This document shows positions 29,162 to 38,048 of a DNA stretch of 64,000 nt, one piece after another. Position 1 is the stretch's first letter. Every line of letters begins with the position of its first letter. Origin of the DNA: Pseudomonas sp. MM223 (GTDB lineage: Bacteria; Pseudomonadota; Gammaproteobacteria; Pseudomonadales; Pseudomonadaceae); contig OX352322.1 of assembly GCA_947090765.1 (NCBI GenBank), positions 1,197,501 to 1,261,500 on the forward strand, read 5' to 3'. The notes below the pieces were generated by a model. That model was not told where the DNA came from and searched no databases. It worked only from the letters and a program-made list of their open reading frames with translations. A program made the translations under genes and the position numbers.

Positions 29162-30787
29162 CTATTTGTCCACGCTGACACCGTAGAAGGCGTTCAGCGC
29201 AAACGGGCTGATCTTGAAGTCCTTCACCTTGGCGCTCATGGGCTGGTACACGGTGGAGTGGGCGATCGGGGTGATCGGCACCTGCTCCTTGAGGATGTGC
29301 TGCGCCTTTTGGTACAGCTCGGTGCGCTTGGCCTGGTCGGAGGTGGCCTTGGCCTGCTTGATCAGGTCGTCGTAGGGCTTGTAGCACCACTTGGAGAAGT
29401 TGTTGCCGTCGACGGCATCGCAGCCGTAGAGGGTGCCCAACCAGTTGTCCGGGTCACCGTTGTCGCCGCTCCAGCCAATCAGCATGGCGCCTTGTTCGCC
29501 GGCTTTGGAGCGTTTGATGTACTCGCCCCATTCATAGCTGACAATCTTCGCCTTGATGCCGATCTTGGCCCAGTCGGATTGCAGCATTTCGGCCATCAGC
29601 TTGGCGTTGGGGTTGTACGGGCGTTGTACGGGCATGGCCCACAACGTGATCTCGGTGCCTTCCTTGATGCCGGCTTCCTTGAGCAGCTGTTTGGCCTTTT
29701 CGGGGTCGAACGGTGCGTCCTTGATGCTGTCGTCGTATGACCACTGGGTCGGTGGCATACCGTTGACTGCCAACTGGCCGGCGCCCTGGTAGACCGACTC
29801 GATGATCTTCTTCTTGTCCACGGCCATGTCCAGTGCCTGGCGCACTTTCAGCTGGGCCATGGGGTTGGGCTCGTTGCTGCCCTTGATCTTGTCCATCACG
29901 TTGTAGGCGATGTAGCCGAGGTTGAAACCGGCTTGCTGCGGCATTTGCAGGTTCTTGTCGGCCTTTAGCGGCTCGATGTCGGCCGGGCGCGGGAAGAGGG
30001 TGACCTGGCACTCGTTCTTCTTCAGCTTCTGCATGCGCACCGAGGCATCGGTGGTGATGGCGAAGATCAGGTTGTCGATCTTCACATCATCGGGCTTCCA
30101 GTAGTCCTTGTTGCCCTTGAAGCGGATCTGCGCGTCCTTCTGGTACTTGCTGAACACGAACGGGCCGGTGCCGATCGGCTTCTGGTTGATGTCGGCGGCC
30201 TTGCCGTTCTTGAGCAACTGGTCGGCGTACTCGGCGGACTGGATGGAGGCAAAGCTCATGGCGAGGTTCTGGATGAACGCGGCGTCAACCTCGTTAAGGG
30301 TGAACTTCACCGTGTGCTCGTCGAGCTTCTCCACCTTGGCGATGTTCTTGTCCATGCCCATGTCGGTGAAGTACGGGAACTCGGTGGGGTAGGCCTTGCG
30401 GAACGGCTGCTCCTTGTCGAGCATGCGGTTGAAGGTGAACAGCACGTCGTCGGCATTGAAGGGGCGGCTGGGCTTGAAGTAGTCGGTGGTATGGAACTTG
30501 ACCCCTTCGCGCAGGTGGAAGGTGTAGGTTTTGCCGTCGTCGGACACTTCCCACTTGGTCGCCAGGCCAGGGATGACGGCAGTGCCGCCCCGTTCGAACT
30601 GGGTCAGGCGGTTGAACACGGTCTCGGCCGAGGCGTCGAAGTCGGTCCCGGTGGTGTACTGCCCCGGGTCGAAACCGGCCGGGCTGCCTTCGGAGCAGAA
30701 CACCAGGTTGGACGCGGCCAGGGCCGACGGTGCACCGGTGAGCAAGCCTGCGCCAAGCAGGAACGGAATGACTGCGTGTTTGAGCAT
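29162..30787 (-). CDS. Dipeptide-binding protein (SBP family 5), first gene of the locus
   Basis: 541 residues: signal peptide (FLLGAGLLTGAPSALAASN), NLVFCSEGSPAGFDPGQYTTG, FHLREGVKFHTTDYFKPSRPFNADDV, GTGPFVFSKYQKDAQIRFKGN, GWSGDNGDPDNWLGTLYGCDA. Very similar to the second paralogue and in the DppA1 position. The promoter for the whole dpp-opdP locus should lie upstream of it. Confidence 0.92.
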   Translation of the reverse strand: MLKHAVIPFLLGAGLLTGAPSALAASNLVFCSEGSPAGFDPGQYTTGTDFDASAETVFNRLTQFERGGTAVIPGLATKWEVSDDGKTYTFHLREGVKFHTTDYFKPSRPFNADDVLFTFNRMLDKEQPFRKAYPTEFPYFTDMGMDKNIAKVEKLDEHTVKFTLNEVDAAFIQNLAMSFASIQSAEYADQLLKNGKAADINQKPIGTGPFVFSKYQKDAQIRFKGNKDYWKPDDVKIDNLIFAITTDASVRMQKLKKNECQVTLFPRPADIEPLKADKNLQMPQQAGFNLGYIAYNVMDKIKGSNEPNPMAQLKVRQALDMAVDKKKIIESVYQGAGQLAVNGMPPTQWSYDDSIKDAPFDPEKAKQLLKEAGIKEGTEITLWAMPVQRPYNPNAKLMAEMLQSDWAKIGIKAKIVSYEWGEYIKRSKAGEQGAMLIGWSGDNGDPDNWLGTLYGCDAVDGNNFSKWCYKPYDDLIKQAKATSDQAKRTELYQKAQHILKEQVPITPIAHSTVYQPMSAKVKDFKISPFALNAFYGVSVDK

Positions 30788-31058
30788 GGTGGCCTCATTG
30801 TTGTCATTTTTGGGATGAGGTGGCCTCGTGAGCCGACCTGAGGATACTTATGCAGGGGGTGTTCCCAATGCAACAGGTAGAAGGATAGTTGGCGCCGTAA
30901 AAGTGGTACGGCCGTACATGGATGTCGCATTGGTATAACTTTCGACGAAGTTAAACGTTTGCGCAGGCAAAATGATGGCGTTTTGCGGGATGTTTCTAGG
31001 CGGGGGTAGGTGTAGGGCGCACCTTGATGGTGCGTAGGAAACGGCTGAAAAGCAGATT
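30788..31058. other. Upstream region of the dpp-opdP locus
   Basis: No gene seen. It should hold the dpp promoter. On the minus strand GGGAACACCCCCTGCA near 30860 has GG-10-GC spacing but a poor sigma-54 match, so I do not call it. Confidence 0.5.
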
Positions 31059-31127
31059 CAAGCGGCAAGCTTCAAGCAGCAAGACAAAGCAGACCGGGTT
31101 CACAGTCAACTTGAAGCTTGCCGCTTG
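31059..31127. repeat. 18-bp perfect inverted repeat (CAAGCGGCAAGCTTCAAG)
   Basis: Arms 31059-31076 and 31110-31127, with further partial copies of the CTTCAAGC / CTTGAAGC units on both sides. It lies just downstream of the SIMPL gene stop and can form a long hairpin at the end of that transcript. Confidence 0.85.
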
Positions 31128-31140
31128 AAGCTTGTGGCTG

Positions 31141-31857
31141 TCAGGGCATCTGCACTTCGATCAGGCCATCGGCGTTCATGCTTACTTCACTGGTCCCCGC
31201 CTCGATGTCCGGCGCTGGCGCTGCTTCATCAGCGCCCATGGCCTTCATCGCCATCGGTGCACTGCGCAGGTACGGGCGTGGGTAACCGCTGCTGTTGAGG
31301 TTCAGGCTGACCACTTTGTAGCCTTTGCCGCCCAGCGCTTCGGTGGCCAGTTGTGCGCGTGCCTTGAAGGCATCGACCGCGTCCTTGAGCAGTGCATCTT
31401 CGCTGGCCTTGCGCGTGGCCGGGGCGATGGAGAAGTCCATGCCGCCCATTTTCAGCTCTTGCAGCAGGTCGGCCGTGAGCTGGGAAAGGGCCGGGAAGTT
31501 GGCGCTTTCCAGGCGCAGCTCGGCGCGCTCGCGCCAGCCGGTAATCTTCTGGCCCTTGCTGTCATACACCGGGTAGCTGTTGCGGCTGCCCTGGCTGATC
31601 TTCACATCCTTGACCTGGCGCGACTGCTGCACGGCCTTGTTCATGGTTTCGGTGATCTGCTTGGCAAGCTTGCCCGGGTCGGTGTTCTGCGCTTCGCTGT
31701 ACAGGGTCACGACCATCAGGTCGCGCGCCACTTCCTTGCTCACTTCGGCACGCAGCGATACCTGGTTGTAACGTGGCTCATCGGCAGCCAGCGCCGGCAG
31801 GCTGGCGAGCAAGCCGCAGGACAGGATCAGGGCGGCGCTGCGACGTGGGATTTGCAT
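31141..31857 (-). CDS. SIMPL-domain (DUF541) periplasmic protein
   Basis: 238 residues from ATG 31857 (CCAAGGAGTACCAC upstream). Signal peptide (ALILSCGLLASLPALAAD), then a DUF541/SIMPL domain: VSLRAEVSKEVARDLMVVTLYSE, ITGWRERAELRLESANFPALSQL, DAFKARAQLATEALGGKGYKVVSLNL. Family members are secreted or periplasmic with ill-defined roles in envelope stress. Divergent from roxS. Confidence 0.85.
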   Translation of the reverse strand: MQIPRRSAALILSCGLLASLPALAADEPRYNQVSLRAEVSKEVARDLMVVTLYSEAQNTDPGKLAKQITETMNKAVQQSRQVKDVKISQGSRNSYPVYDSKGQKITGWRERAELRLESANFPALSQLTADLLQELKMGGMDFSIAPATRKASEDALLKDAVDAFKARAQLATEALGGKGYKVVSLNLNSSGYPRPYLRSAPMAMKAMGADEAAPAPDIEAGTSEVSMNADGLIEVQMP

Positions 31858-32058
31858 GTGGTACTCCTTGGCAATAAAAGGCGTGGGGTTTGGCCATCCA
31901 TTCCACGCATGGCCCATCAGACCGGCAACAGTGTAGTGGGTTCAAAAGTGCCATCATGAACCTGTGACAAAGTGTGGCGCTTTGCCGCATCGCTGCAGCG
32001 GGGCGCCCGGCTTCGGTATACTCCAGCCGATTTTCTGGAGCACTCATCAGGAGAGCTC

Positions 32059-33315
32059 ATGCTCGCTGCCGTACAACCGCTGTCCGCTACCCGCCAGAAC
32101 CTTTGGCGCCTTACCGTCATTCGAGTCCTGGTCCTGGCTGCCCAGGCCGGCTCCGTGGGCGTCGCCTACTGGACCGAATTGCTGCCGCTGCCGTGGCTGT
32201 CGCTGGCGGGCACCTTGGCGTTGTCCTCGCTGCTGTGTGCCTTCACGGCGCTGCGCCTGCGCCTGTCGCTGCCGGTTACCGAAATGGAGTACGCCCTGCA
32301 ACTGGCCTGCGACCTGCTGATCCACAGTGCCTTGCTGTACTACTCCGGTGGCTCGACCAACCCGTTCGTGTCGTATTACCTGGTACCGCTGGCGATTGCC
32401 GCGGTGACCTTGCCATGGCTGTATTCGCTGATTCTGTCGGGTATCGCCCTGACCGCCTACAGCCTGCTGCTGGTGCAGTTCTACCCGCTTGAGGGCCTGC
32501 CCATGGCGCGGGACAAGATGCAGGTCTACGGCATGTGGCTGAGTATTGCCCTGGCGGCGGCGGTGATTACCTTCTTTGCCGCGCGCATGGCCGAAGAGTT
32601 GCGCCGCCAGGAGCAACTGCGCTCCGAGCGGCGCGAAGAAAGCCTGCGCGACGAACAATTACTGGCCGTGGCCACCCAGGCCGCCGGTGCCGCCCATGAA
32701 CTGGGTACACCGCTGGCGACCATGAGCGTGCTGATCAACGAAATGCGCCAGGACCACACCGACCCGCTGCTGCAGGAAGACCTGCAAATCCTTCAGGACC
32801 AGGTAAAGCTGTGCAAGGAAACCCTGCAACAGCTGGTGCGCGCTGCCGAAGCCAACCGCCGTCTGGCGATCGTTGAGCAGGATGTGACCGCCTGGCTGGA
32901 CGAGGCGCTCAACCGCTGGCACCTGATGCGCCCGGAAGCCAGTTACCGCTTCCAGCGCCTGCGCGACGGCAAGGTACCGCGGCTGACGCCGCCGCCAGAC
33001 CTGACCCAGGCGCTGTTGAACCTGTTGAACAATGCTGCCGATGCCTGCCCCGATGACCTGGAAGTGCGCCTTGACTGGGATGCCCAGGACATCGTCATCA
33101 GTATCCGCGACCATGGCCCTGGCGTGCCGCCGGCCATTGCCGAAGCCATCGGCAAACCCTTCATTACCACCAAGGGCAAAGGCTTCGGCCTGGGCCTGTT
33201 CTTGAGCAAGGCCAGCGTGACCCGTGCGGGCGGTTCGGTGAAACTCTATAGTCATGAACAGGGTGGCACCCTGACCGAATTGCGCCTGCCCTATGGCAAG
33301 CGAGGAGATGAATGA
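32059..33315 (+). CDS. roxS: Redox-sensing histidine kinase RoxS (RegB/PrrB family)
   Basis: About 418 residues from ATG 32059 (AGGAGAGCTC upstream). Six membrane helices up to about residue 175, with the quinone-binding motif GGSTNPF at 97-103. H-box AAGAAHELGTPLA with phospho-acceptor His213; a cysteine at 252 (VKLCKETL) sits where RegB has its redox-active Cys. ATPase part: N-box LLNLLNNAADAC, GHGPGVP-like DHGPGVP, GFGLGLFLSKA. Controls terminal oxidases with RoxR in P. putida. Stop overlaps roxR. Confidence 0.95.
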   Translation: MLAAVQPLSATRQNLWRLTVIRVLVLAAQAGSVGVAYWTELLPLPWLSLAGTLALSSLLCAFTALRLRLSLPVTEMEYALQLACDLLIHSALLYYSGGSTNPFVSYYLVPLAIAAVTLPWLYSLILSGIALTAYSLLLVQFYPLEGLPMARDKMQVYGMWLSIALAAAVITFFAARMAEELRRQEQLRSERREESLRDEQLLAVATQAAGAAHELGTPLATMSVLINEMRQDHTDPLLQEDLQILQDQVKLCKETLQQLVRAAEANRRLAIVEQDVTAWLDEALNRWHLMRPEASYRFQRLRDGKVPRLTPPPDLTQALLNLLNNAADACPDDLEVRLDWDAQDIVISIRDHGPGVPPAIAEAIGKPFITTKGKGFGLGLFLSKASVTRAGGSVKLYSHEQGGTLTELRLPYGKRGDE

Positions 33316-33875
33316 TGAGCGAAGAAAACCAGGTCGAAAGCGAAGAGCTGCCGCACCTGCTGTTGGTGGATGACGATGCCACCTTCACCCGGGTCATGGC
33401 CCGGGCCATGAGCCGTCGCGGTTTCCGCGTGAGCACTGCCAGTTCTGCCGAGGAAGGCTTGATCCTGGCCCAGCAGGACCTGCCGGACTACGCCACGCTG
33501 GACCTGAAGATGGACGGTGACTCCGGCCTTGTGCTGCTGCCCAAGCTGCTGGAGCTGGACCCGGAAATGCGCGTGGTGATCCTGACCGGTTACTCGAGCA
33601 TTGCCACTGCGGTGGAAGCGGTCAAGCGCGGTGCCTGCAACTACCTGTGCAAGCCGGCCGACGCCGATGATGTGCTGGCAGCGCTGCTGTCGGAGCACAC
33701 CGACCTGGATACCCTGGTGCCAGAAAACCCGATGTCGGTTGACCGCCTTCAGTGGGAGCACATCCAGCGCGTGCTGAACGAGCACGAGGGCAACATTTCG
33801 GCCACCGCACGGGCGCTGGGCATGCACCGCCGGACCTTGCAGCGCAAGCTGCAGAAGCGCCCGGTCCGGCGCTGA
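33312..33875 (+). CDS. roxR: Response regulator RoxR (RegA/PrrA family)
   Basis: 187 residues. Receiver domain: acidic pocket DDD at 20-22, phospho-acceptor Asp64 (ATLDLKMDGDSG), Lys in CKPAD; then a Fis-type helix-turn-helix at the C-terminus (GNISATARALGMHRRTLQRKLQKR). ATG overlaps the roxS stop (ATGA), so translation is coupled. DNA-binding partner of RoxS. Confidence 0.96.
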   Translation: MMSEENQVESEELPHLLLVDDDATFTRVMARAMSRRGFRVSTASSAEEGLILAQQDLPDYATLDLKMDGDSGLVLLPKLLELDPEMRVVILTGYSSIATAVEAVKRGACNYLCKPADADDVLAALLSEHTDLDTLVPENPMSVDRLQWEHIQRVLNEHEGNISATARALGMHRRTLQRKLQKRPVRR

Positions 33876-33890
33876 TCCCTTTCGCCTGTA

Positions 33891-33988
33891 CCGGCCTCAT
33901 CGCCGGCAAGCCAGCTCCCACAGGGACCTCGCAGGTTCCGGTATGTATGCAATACCTGTGGGAGCTGGCTTGCCGGCGATAGGGCCGG
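33891..33988. repeat. REP pair (CGCCGGCAAGCCAGC family)
   Basis: CCGGCCTCATCGCCGGCAAG... and inverted ...TTGCCGGCGATAGGGCCGG, between roxR and the AEC permease gene. Confidence 0.9.
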
Positions 33989-34090
33989 CACTGTCGGAAA
34001 CGTCTCTTTATCGCACCTGATCCCCGCAACTAGCAGCCGTTGGCGTATCATTAGCCACCTAACGGCAACCCTCTCCAGGATCGCTTGCGC

Positions 34091-35032
34091 ATGCTCGCCC
34101 TTCTCATCCAGACGCTGAACATCACGGCACCTGTCTTCGCCATGCTGTTCATGGGCGTGCTGCTCAAACGCATCCACCTGATCGACGACAACTTCAACCG
34201 TGTCGCCTCGCAGCTGGTGTTCAACGTCTGCATGCCAGCGCTGCTGTTTCTCGGTATCTACCACGCCGACCTGGCGGCAGCGGTAAAACCCGGCGTCATC
34301 CTCTACTTCATTGCCGCCACCCTGGTCGGCTTTGCCGTCGCCTGGGGTATGGCCATCTGGCGCTGCCCGCCGGCCGACCGGGGTATCTATACCCAGGGCG
34401 CGTTCCGTGGCAACAACGGCGTAATTGGCCTGGCCCTGGCTGCCAGCCTTTACGGCGACTACGGGATTTCCCTGGGGGCGGTGCTCGCCGGCCTGGTCAT
34501 CCTCATGTACAACTCGCTGTCGGCAGTCGTGCTGGCGGTGTACAGCCCGGACCTGAAGTCCGACCCGTGGAGTATCTGCAAGAGCATCTTCAGCAACCCG
34601 CTGATCATCAGTGTGCTGGTCGCTACACCCATGGCTTACGGCCAGGTGCCACTACCCAACTGGCTGCTGACTTCAGGGGATTACCTGGCACAGATGACCC
34701 TGCCGTTGGCCTTGATGTGCATTGGCGGCACCCTGTCGTTGGCGGCATTGCGCGACAGCGGCAGGCTGGCCATCGACGCCAGCCTGGTGAAAATGGTCTG
34801 GCTACCGCTGGTGGGTACCCTCGGTGCCTGGTTGTGCGGCTTTCGCGGGGCCGAGCTGGGCATCCTGTTCCTGTACATCGGCAGCCCGACCGCTGCGGCC
34901 AGCTACGTCATGGCGCGGGCGGCCAACGGCAACCATGAGTTGGCGGCGTCGATCATCGTGATCACCACCTTAATGGCGGCGATCACCACCAATATCGGCA
35001 TTTTCATCTTGCAGTGGGGCGGATGGATCTAG
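34091..35032 (+). CDS. AEC-family permease (auxin efflux carrier type)
   Basis: About 313 residues from ATG 34091 (a TTG two codons earlier is possible; AGGATCG upstream). Ten hydrophobic spans and AEC features such as ASQLVFNVCMPALLFLGI, GAFRGNNGVIGLALA, SVLVATPMAYG, TLPLALMCIGGTLSL. Family members transport small organic acids or amino-acid derivatives; substrate unknown here. It is followed by an AroP-type gene 54 bases downstream. Confidence 0.88.
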   Translation: MLALLIQTLNITAPVFAMLFMGVLLKRIHLIDDNFNRVASQLVFNVCMPALLFLGIYHADLAAAVKPGVILYFIAATLVGFAVAWGMAIWRCPPADRGIYTQGAFRGNNGVIGLALAASLYGDYGISLGAVLAGLVILMYNSLSAVVLAVYSPDLKSDPWSICKSIFSNPLIISVLVATPMAYGQVPLPNWLLTSGDYLAQMTLPLALMCIGGTLSLAALRDSGRLAIDASLVKMVWLPLVGTLGAWLCGFRGAELGILFLYIGSPTAAASYVMARAANGNHELAASIIVITTLMAAITTNIGIFILQWGGWI

Positions 35033-35086
35033 ATCCTTGACTGCAAACAACACAAAAAACAGCCTCACTGAGCTAAAGGACACTTC

Positions 35087-36445
35087 ATGCAAGACCAGAG
35101 CACGCCCGAGCAGTTACAGCGCGGGCTGAAGAATCGCCATATCCAGCTGATCGCGCTGGGTGGGGCCATCGGTACCGGGTTGTTTCTGGGCATCGCCCAA
35201 ACCATCCAGCTGGCCGGCCCCTCCGTATTGCTGGGCTATGCCATCGCTGGCCTGATGGCCTTCCTGATCATGCGCCAGTTGGGCGAAATGGTGGTGGAAG
35301 AGCCGGTGGCCGGCAGCTTCAGCCACTTTGCCCACCAGTACTGGAGCGAGTTTGCAGGGTTTGTGTCGGGCTGGAACTACTGGGTGGTGTATGTGCTGGT
35401 GGGCATGGCCGAGCTGACGGCGGTCGGCATCTACGTGCAGTACTGGTGGCCGGATTTCCCCACCTGGGCCACGGCGGCGATCTTTTTCGTAGTGATCAAC
35501 CTGATCAACCTGACCCAGGTGAAGGTTTACGGCGAAATGGAATTCTGGTTCGCCCTGATCAAGGTAGTGGCCATCGTCAGCATGATCGGCTTCGGCGCCT
35601 GGTTGCTGAGCAGTGGCCATGGCGGCCCGGATGCCAGCGTGGCCAACCTGTGGCAGTACGGCGGCTTCTTCCCTAACGGGGTCAGCGGCCTGGTGATGGC
35701 GCTGGCGGTGATCATGTTCTCGTTCGGTGGCCTGGAGCTGGTGGGTATTACCGCTGCCGAGGCAGACAACCCGCGCCAGAGCATCCCCAAGGCCACAAAC
35801 CAGGTGGTGTACCGCATCCTGATCTTCTACATCGGTGCCCTGGCGGTGCTGCTGTCGCTGTACCCGTGGCAGAAGGTGGTGCAGGGTGGCAGCCCGTTCG
35901 TGATGATCTTCCACGAGCTGGACAGCGACCTGGTGGCGACCATTCTCAACATCGTGGTGCTGACGGCTGCACTGTCGGTTTACAACAGCTGCGTGTACGC
36001 CAACAGCCGCATGCTGTTTGGTCTGGCCAGCCAGGGTGACGCGCCGCGCCAGTTGCTGAAAGTCAGCCGCAGCGGCGTGCCGCTGACTGCGCTGGGTGTG
36101 TCGGCCTTCGCTACCGGGCTGTGCGTGGTGATCAACTACCTGATGCCGGGTGAAGCCTTTGGCTTGCTGATGGCCCTTGCTGTGTCGGCGCTGGTGATCA
36201 ACTGGGCGAGCATCAGCATTACCCACCTGAAGTTCCGCAAGGCCAAGCTGGCAGCCGGGATTACCCCGTTCTACAAGAGCCTGGGGCACCCGCTGACCAA
36301 CTACCTGTGCCTGGCCTTCATCGTGCTGATCCTGGTGGTGATGTACCTGACCCCGCCGATCCGCATTTCGGTAATGCTGATCCCGGGGTGGATCCTGGTG
36401 CTGTGGGTGGCCTTCAAGATGAAGAAGGCTCGCCAGGCCCGATGA
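35087..36445 (+). CDS. aroP: Aromatic amino acid permease, AroP type
   Basis: 452 residues, APC superfamily, 12 helices. Strong likeness to AroP along its whole length: RGLKNRHIQLIALGGAIGTGLF, AFLIMRQLGEMVVEEPVAGSFSHFA, VSGWNYWVVYVLVGMAELTAVG, FSFGGLELVGITAAEADNP, SVYNSCVYANSRMLFGLA. Preceded by AAAGGACACTTC. Proton symport of Phe, Tyr and Trp in the family; specificity not proven by sequence. Confidence 0.9.
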   Translation: MQDQSTPEQLQRGLKNRHIQLIALGGAIGTGLFLGIAQTIQLAGPSVLLGYAIAGLMAFLIMRQLGEMVVEEPVAGSFSHFAHQYWSEFAGFVSGWNYWVVYVLVGMAELTAVGIYVQYWWPDFPTWATAAIFFVVINLINLTQVKVYGEMEFWFALIKVVAIVSMIGFGAWLLSSGHGGPDASVANLWQYGGFFPNGVSGLVMALAVIMFSFGGLELVGITAAEADNPRQSIPKATNQVVYRILIFYIGALAVLLSLYPWQKVVQGGSPFVMIFHELDSDLVATILNIVVLTAALSVYNSCVYANSRMLFGLASQGDAPRQLLKVSRSGVPLTALGVSAFATGLCVVINYLMPGEAFGLLMALAVSALVINWASISITHLKFRKAKLAAGITPFYKSLGHPLTNYLCLAFIVLILVVMYLTPPIRISVMLIPGWILVLWVAFKMKKARQAR

Positions 36446-36458
36446 TGTAGGCAGTACC

Positions 36459-36551
36459 GGCCCTATCGCCGGCAAGCCAGCTCCCACAGGTATTGCACAA
36501 ACTTAAAGACCTGTGGTGATCCTGTGGGGCTGGCTTGCCGGCGATAGGGCC
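36459..36551. repeat. REP pair (CGCCGGCAAGCCAGC family)
   Basis: GGCCCTATCGCCGGCAAGCC... and inverted ...GGCTTGCCGGCGATAGGGCC, between convergent genes aroP and the CMD gene. Confidence 0.9.
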
Positions 36552-36559
36552 AGCAGCTT

Positions 36560-36934
36560 TCATGCTTGGTAACTGTCGATCACTTCCTGCGCCGCACGGA
36601 AAGCATCAATCGCCGCCGGCACCCCCGCATACACTGCACAATGCAGCAGCGCCTCGCGAATCTCCTCCACCGTACAGCCATTATTCAACGCGCCACGCAC
36701 ATGCCCCTTGAGCTCTTGCGGGCACTTGAGTGCCGTCAGTGTGGCCAGGGTAATCAGACTGCGGGTCTTCAGCGGCAACCCCTCACGCGCCCAGACACTG
36801 CCCCAGGCATGTTCATTGACGAAGTCCTGCAGCGGCTGGGTAAAGTCGGTGGCATTACCCAGCGCACGGTCGACGAATGCATCGCCCATTACCTGGCGGC
36901 GAATCTGCTCGCCGGTCTTGTTGCTATCAGCCAT
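36560..36934 (-). CDS. Carboxymuconolactone decarboxylase (CMD)-family protein
   Basis: 124 residues from ATG 36934 (AAGGAAAACAAC upstream). CMD fold: WGSVWAREGLPLKTRSLITLATLTAL, ELKGHVRGALNNGCTVEEIREALLHCAVYAGVPAAIDAF. No CxxC, so it is not an AhpD-type peroxidase; closer to PcaC, but the pca pathway genes are not nearby. Ten bases after the exchanger gene, so probably co-transcribed with it. Confidence 0.82.
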   Translation of the reverse strand: MADSNKTGEQIRRQVMGDAFVDRALGNATDFTQPLQDFVNEHAWGSVWAREGLPLKTRSLITLATLTALKCPQELKGHVRGALNNGCTVEEIREALLHCAVYAGVPAAIDAFRAAQEVIDSYQA

Positions 36935-36944
36935 GTTGTTTTCC

Positions 36945-38030
36945 TTAGTGTTGGCGGCGCCAGGCGCGCACGGTGGTGTACAGCAGCACCACGGCGAGCA
37001 CAGGCAGCACATAGAACAGCATCAATCGCTCAAGGCGCCCGGCCAGCGGCATGCCCATGGTGAACGCCGCCACATGCAGCCCGTAGACCAGGTACAGGCA
37101 GAGGAACACCAGGCCTTCGGCGCGTGTGATCCGGTAGCCGGAATAGAACACCGGCAGGCTTAGCGCGGCAACCCCGAGCATTACCGGCAGGTCGAACGCC
37201 AGGGCGTTGGGCGAGATCGACAGCGGCTCGGGGGTGACCAGCGCCGTCAGGCCCAGCACGGCCAGCAGGTTGAACAGGTTGCTGCCGATCACGGTGCCCA
37301 CGGCAATTTCCCGTTCACCGCGCAGGGCAGCGATCAGTGCGGCGGCGAGTTCTGGCAGCGAAGTGCAGATGGCGACGACCGTCAGGCCGATGATGCGTTC
37401 GGACAGCCCCAGGTCGGTGGCAACCTCCACGGCGGCCTCCAGCAGCAAGTGGCCCGCCAGGCTCAGCAGGCCGAGGCCGGCCAGCACCTGCAGCAGCGTG
37501 CCTGACCAGAAGCGCCTGGCGCTGGATTTGGCAGTGTCTGGCGCGGGGTAGGTGCGTGCATAGTGGCGCGACTGGTGCCAGAGCATTGCCAGGTAGCCGA
37601 CCAGGCCAAGCAGCAGTAGTCCCCCCTCAACCCGGCCCAGGTAACCGTTGGCGGACAGGGCGTAGACCAGGCCGCTGGCGATGATCATCAGCGGAATGTC
37701 CAGGCGCACCAGCTGGCGCGACACGCGCAGGGGGATGATTAGCGCGGCCAGGCCGAGAATGACCAGTACGTTGAAGATGTTGCTGCCGATCACGCTGCCG
37801 ACCGCCACATCCGGGGCACCCTGATAGGCGGCCTGCAGGCTGACGGTGAGTTGTGGCGCGGTACTGCCGAAGGCCACCAGGCTCAGGCCGATGATCAACG
37901 GGCGAACATGAAGGCGCTGTGCCAGGCGCAGCGCTGCGCGCACCAGCAATTCGGCGCCGCCGACCAGCAGCAGCAGGGCAATGCCCAATTGCAGCAGGCT
38001 GAAGGTGGGAAGGGTGGCCAGGTCGAAAAT
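36945..38030 (-). CDS. CaCA-family cation/Ca2+ exchanger, probable ATT start
   Basis: Ten hydrophobic helices in two inverted halves with alpha-repeats LVAFGSTAPQLTVSLQAA (Q60) and VVAICTSLPELAAALIAA. Resembles the YrbG calcium/sodium antiporters. The only Shine-Dalgarno (ACAGGAG) lies 7 bases before an ATT at 38030 that opens the frame directly after a TGA; the nearest conventional start is TTG 37988 without a ribosome site. From ATT the protein is 361 residues and gains the helix-1 residues IFDLATLPTFSLLQ. The first alpha-repeat has Gln where the family has Glu. Middle gene between rlpA-like and CMD genes. Confidence 0.85.
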   Translation of the reverse strand: MFDLATLPTFSLLQLGIALLLLVGGAELLVRAALRLAQRLHVRPLIIGLSLVAFGSTAPQLTVSLQAAYQGAPDVAVGSVIGSNIFNVLVILGLAALIIPLRVSRQLVRLDIPLMIIASGLVYALSANGYLGRVEGGLLLLGLVGYLAMLWHQSRHYARTYPAPDTAKSSARRFWSGTLLQVLAGLGLLSLAGHLLLEAAVEVATDLGLSERIIGLTVVAICTSLPELAAALIAALRGEREIAVGTVIGSNLFNLLAVLGLTALVTPEPLSISPNALAFDLPVMLGVAALSLPVFYSGYRITRAEGLVFLCLYLVYGLHVAAFTMGMPLAGRLERLMLFYVLPVLAVVLLYTTVRAWRRQH

Positions 38031-38048
38031 GGTCGGACTCCTGTCGCG

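Noticed and set aside
30855..30875. Possible sigma-54 site upstream of the dpp locus
   Set aside because: Correct GG-10-GC spacing but poor match elsewhere (GGGAACA for TGGCACG).
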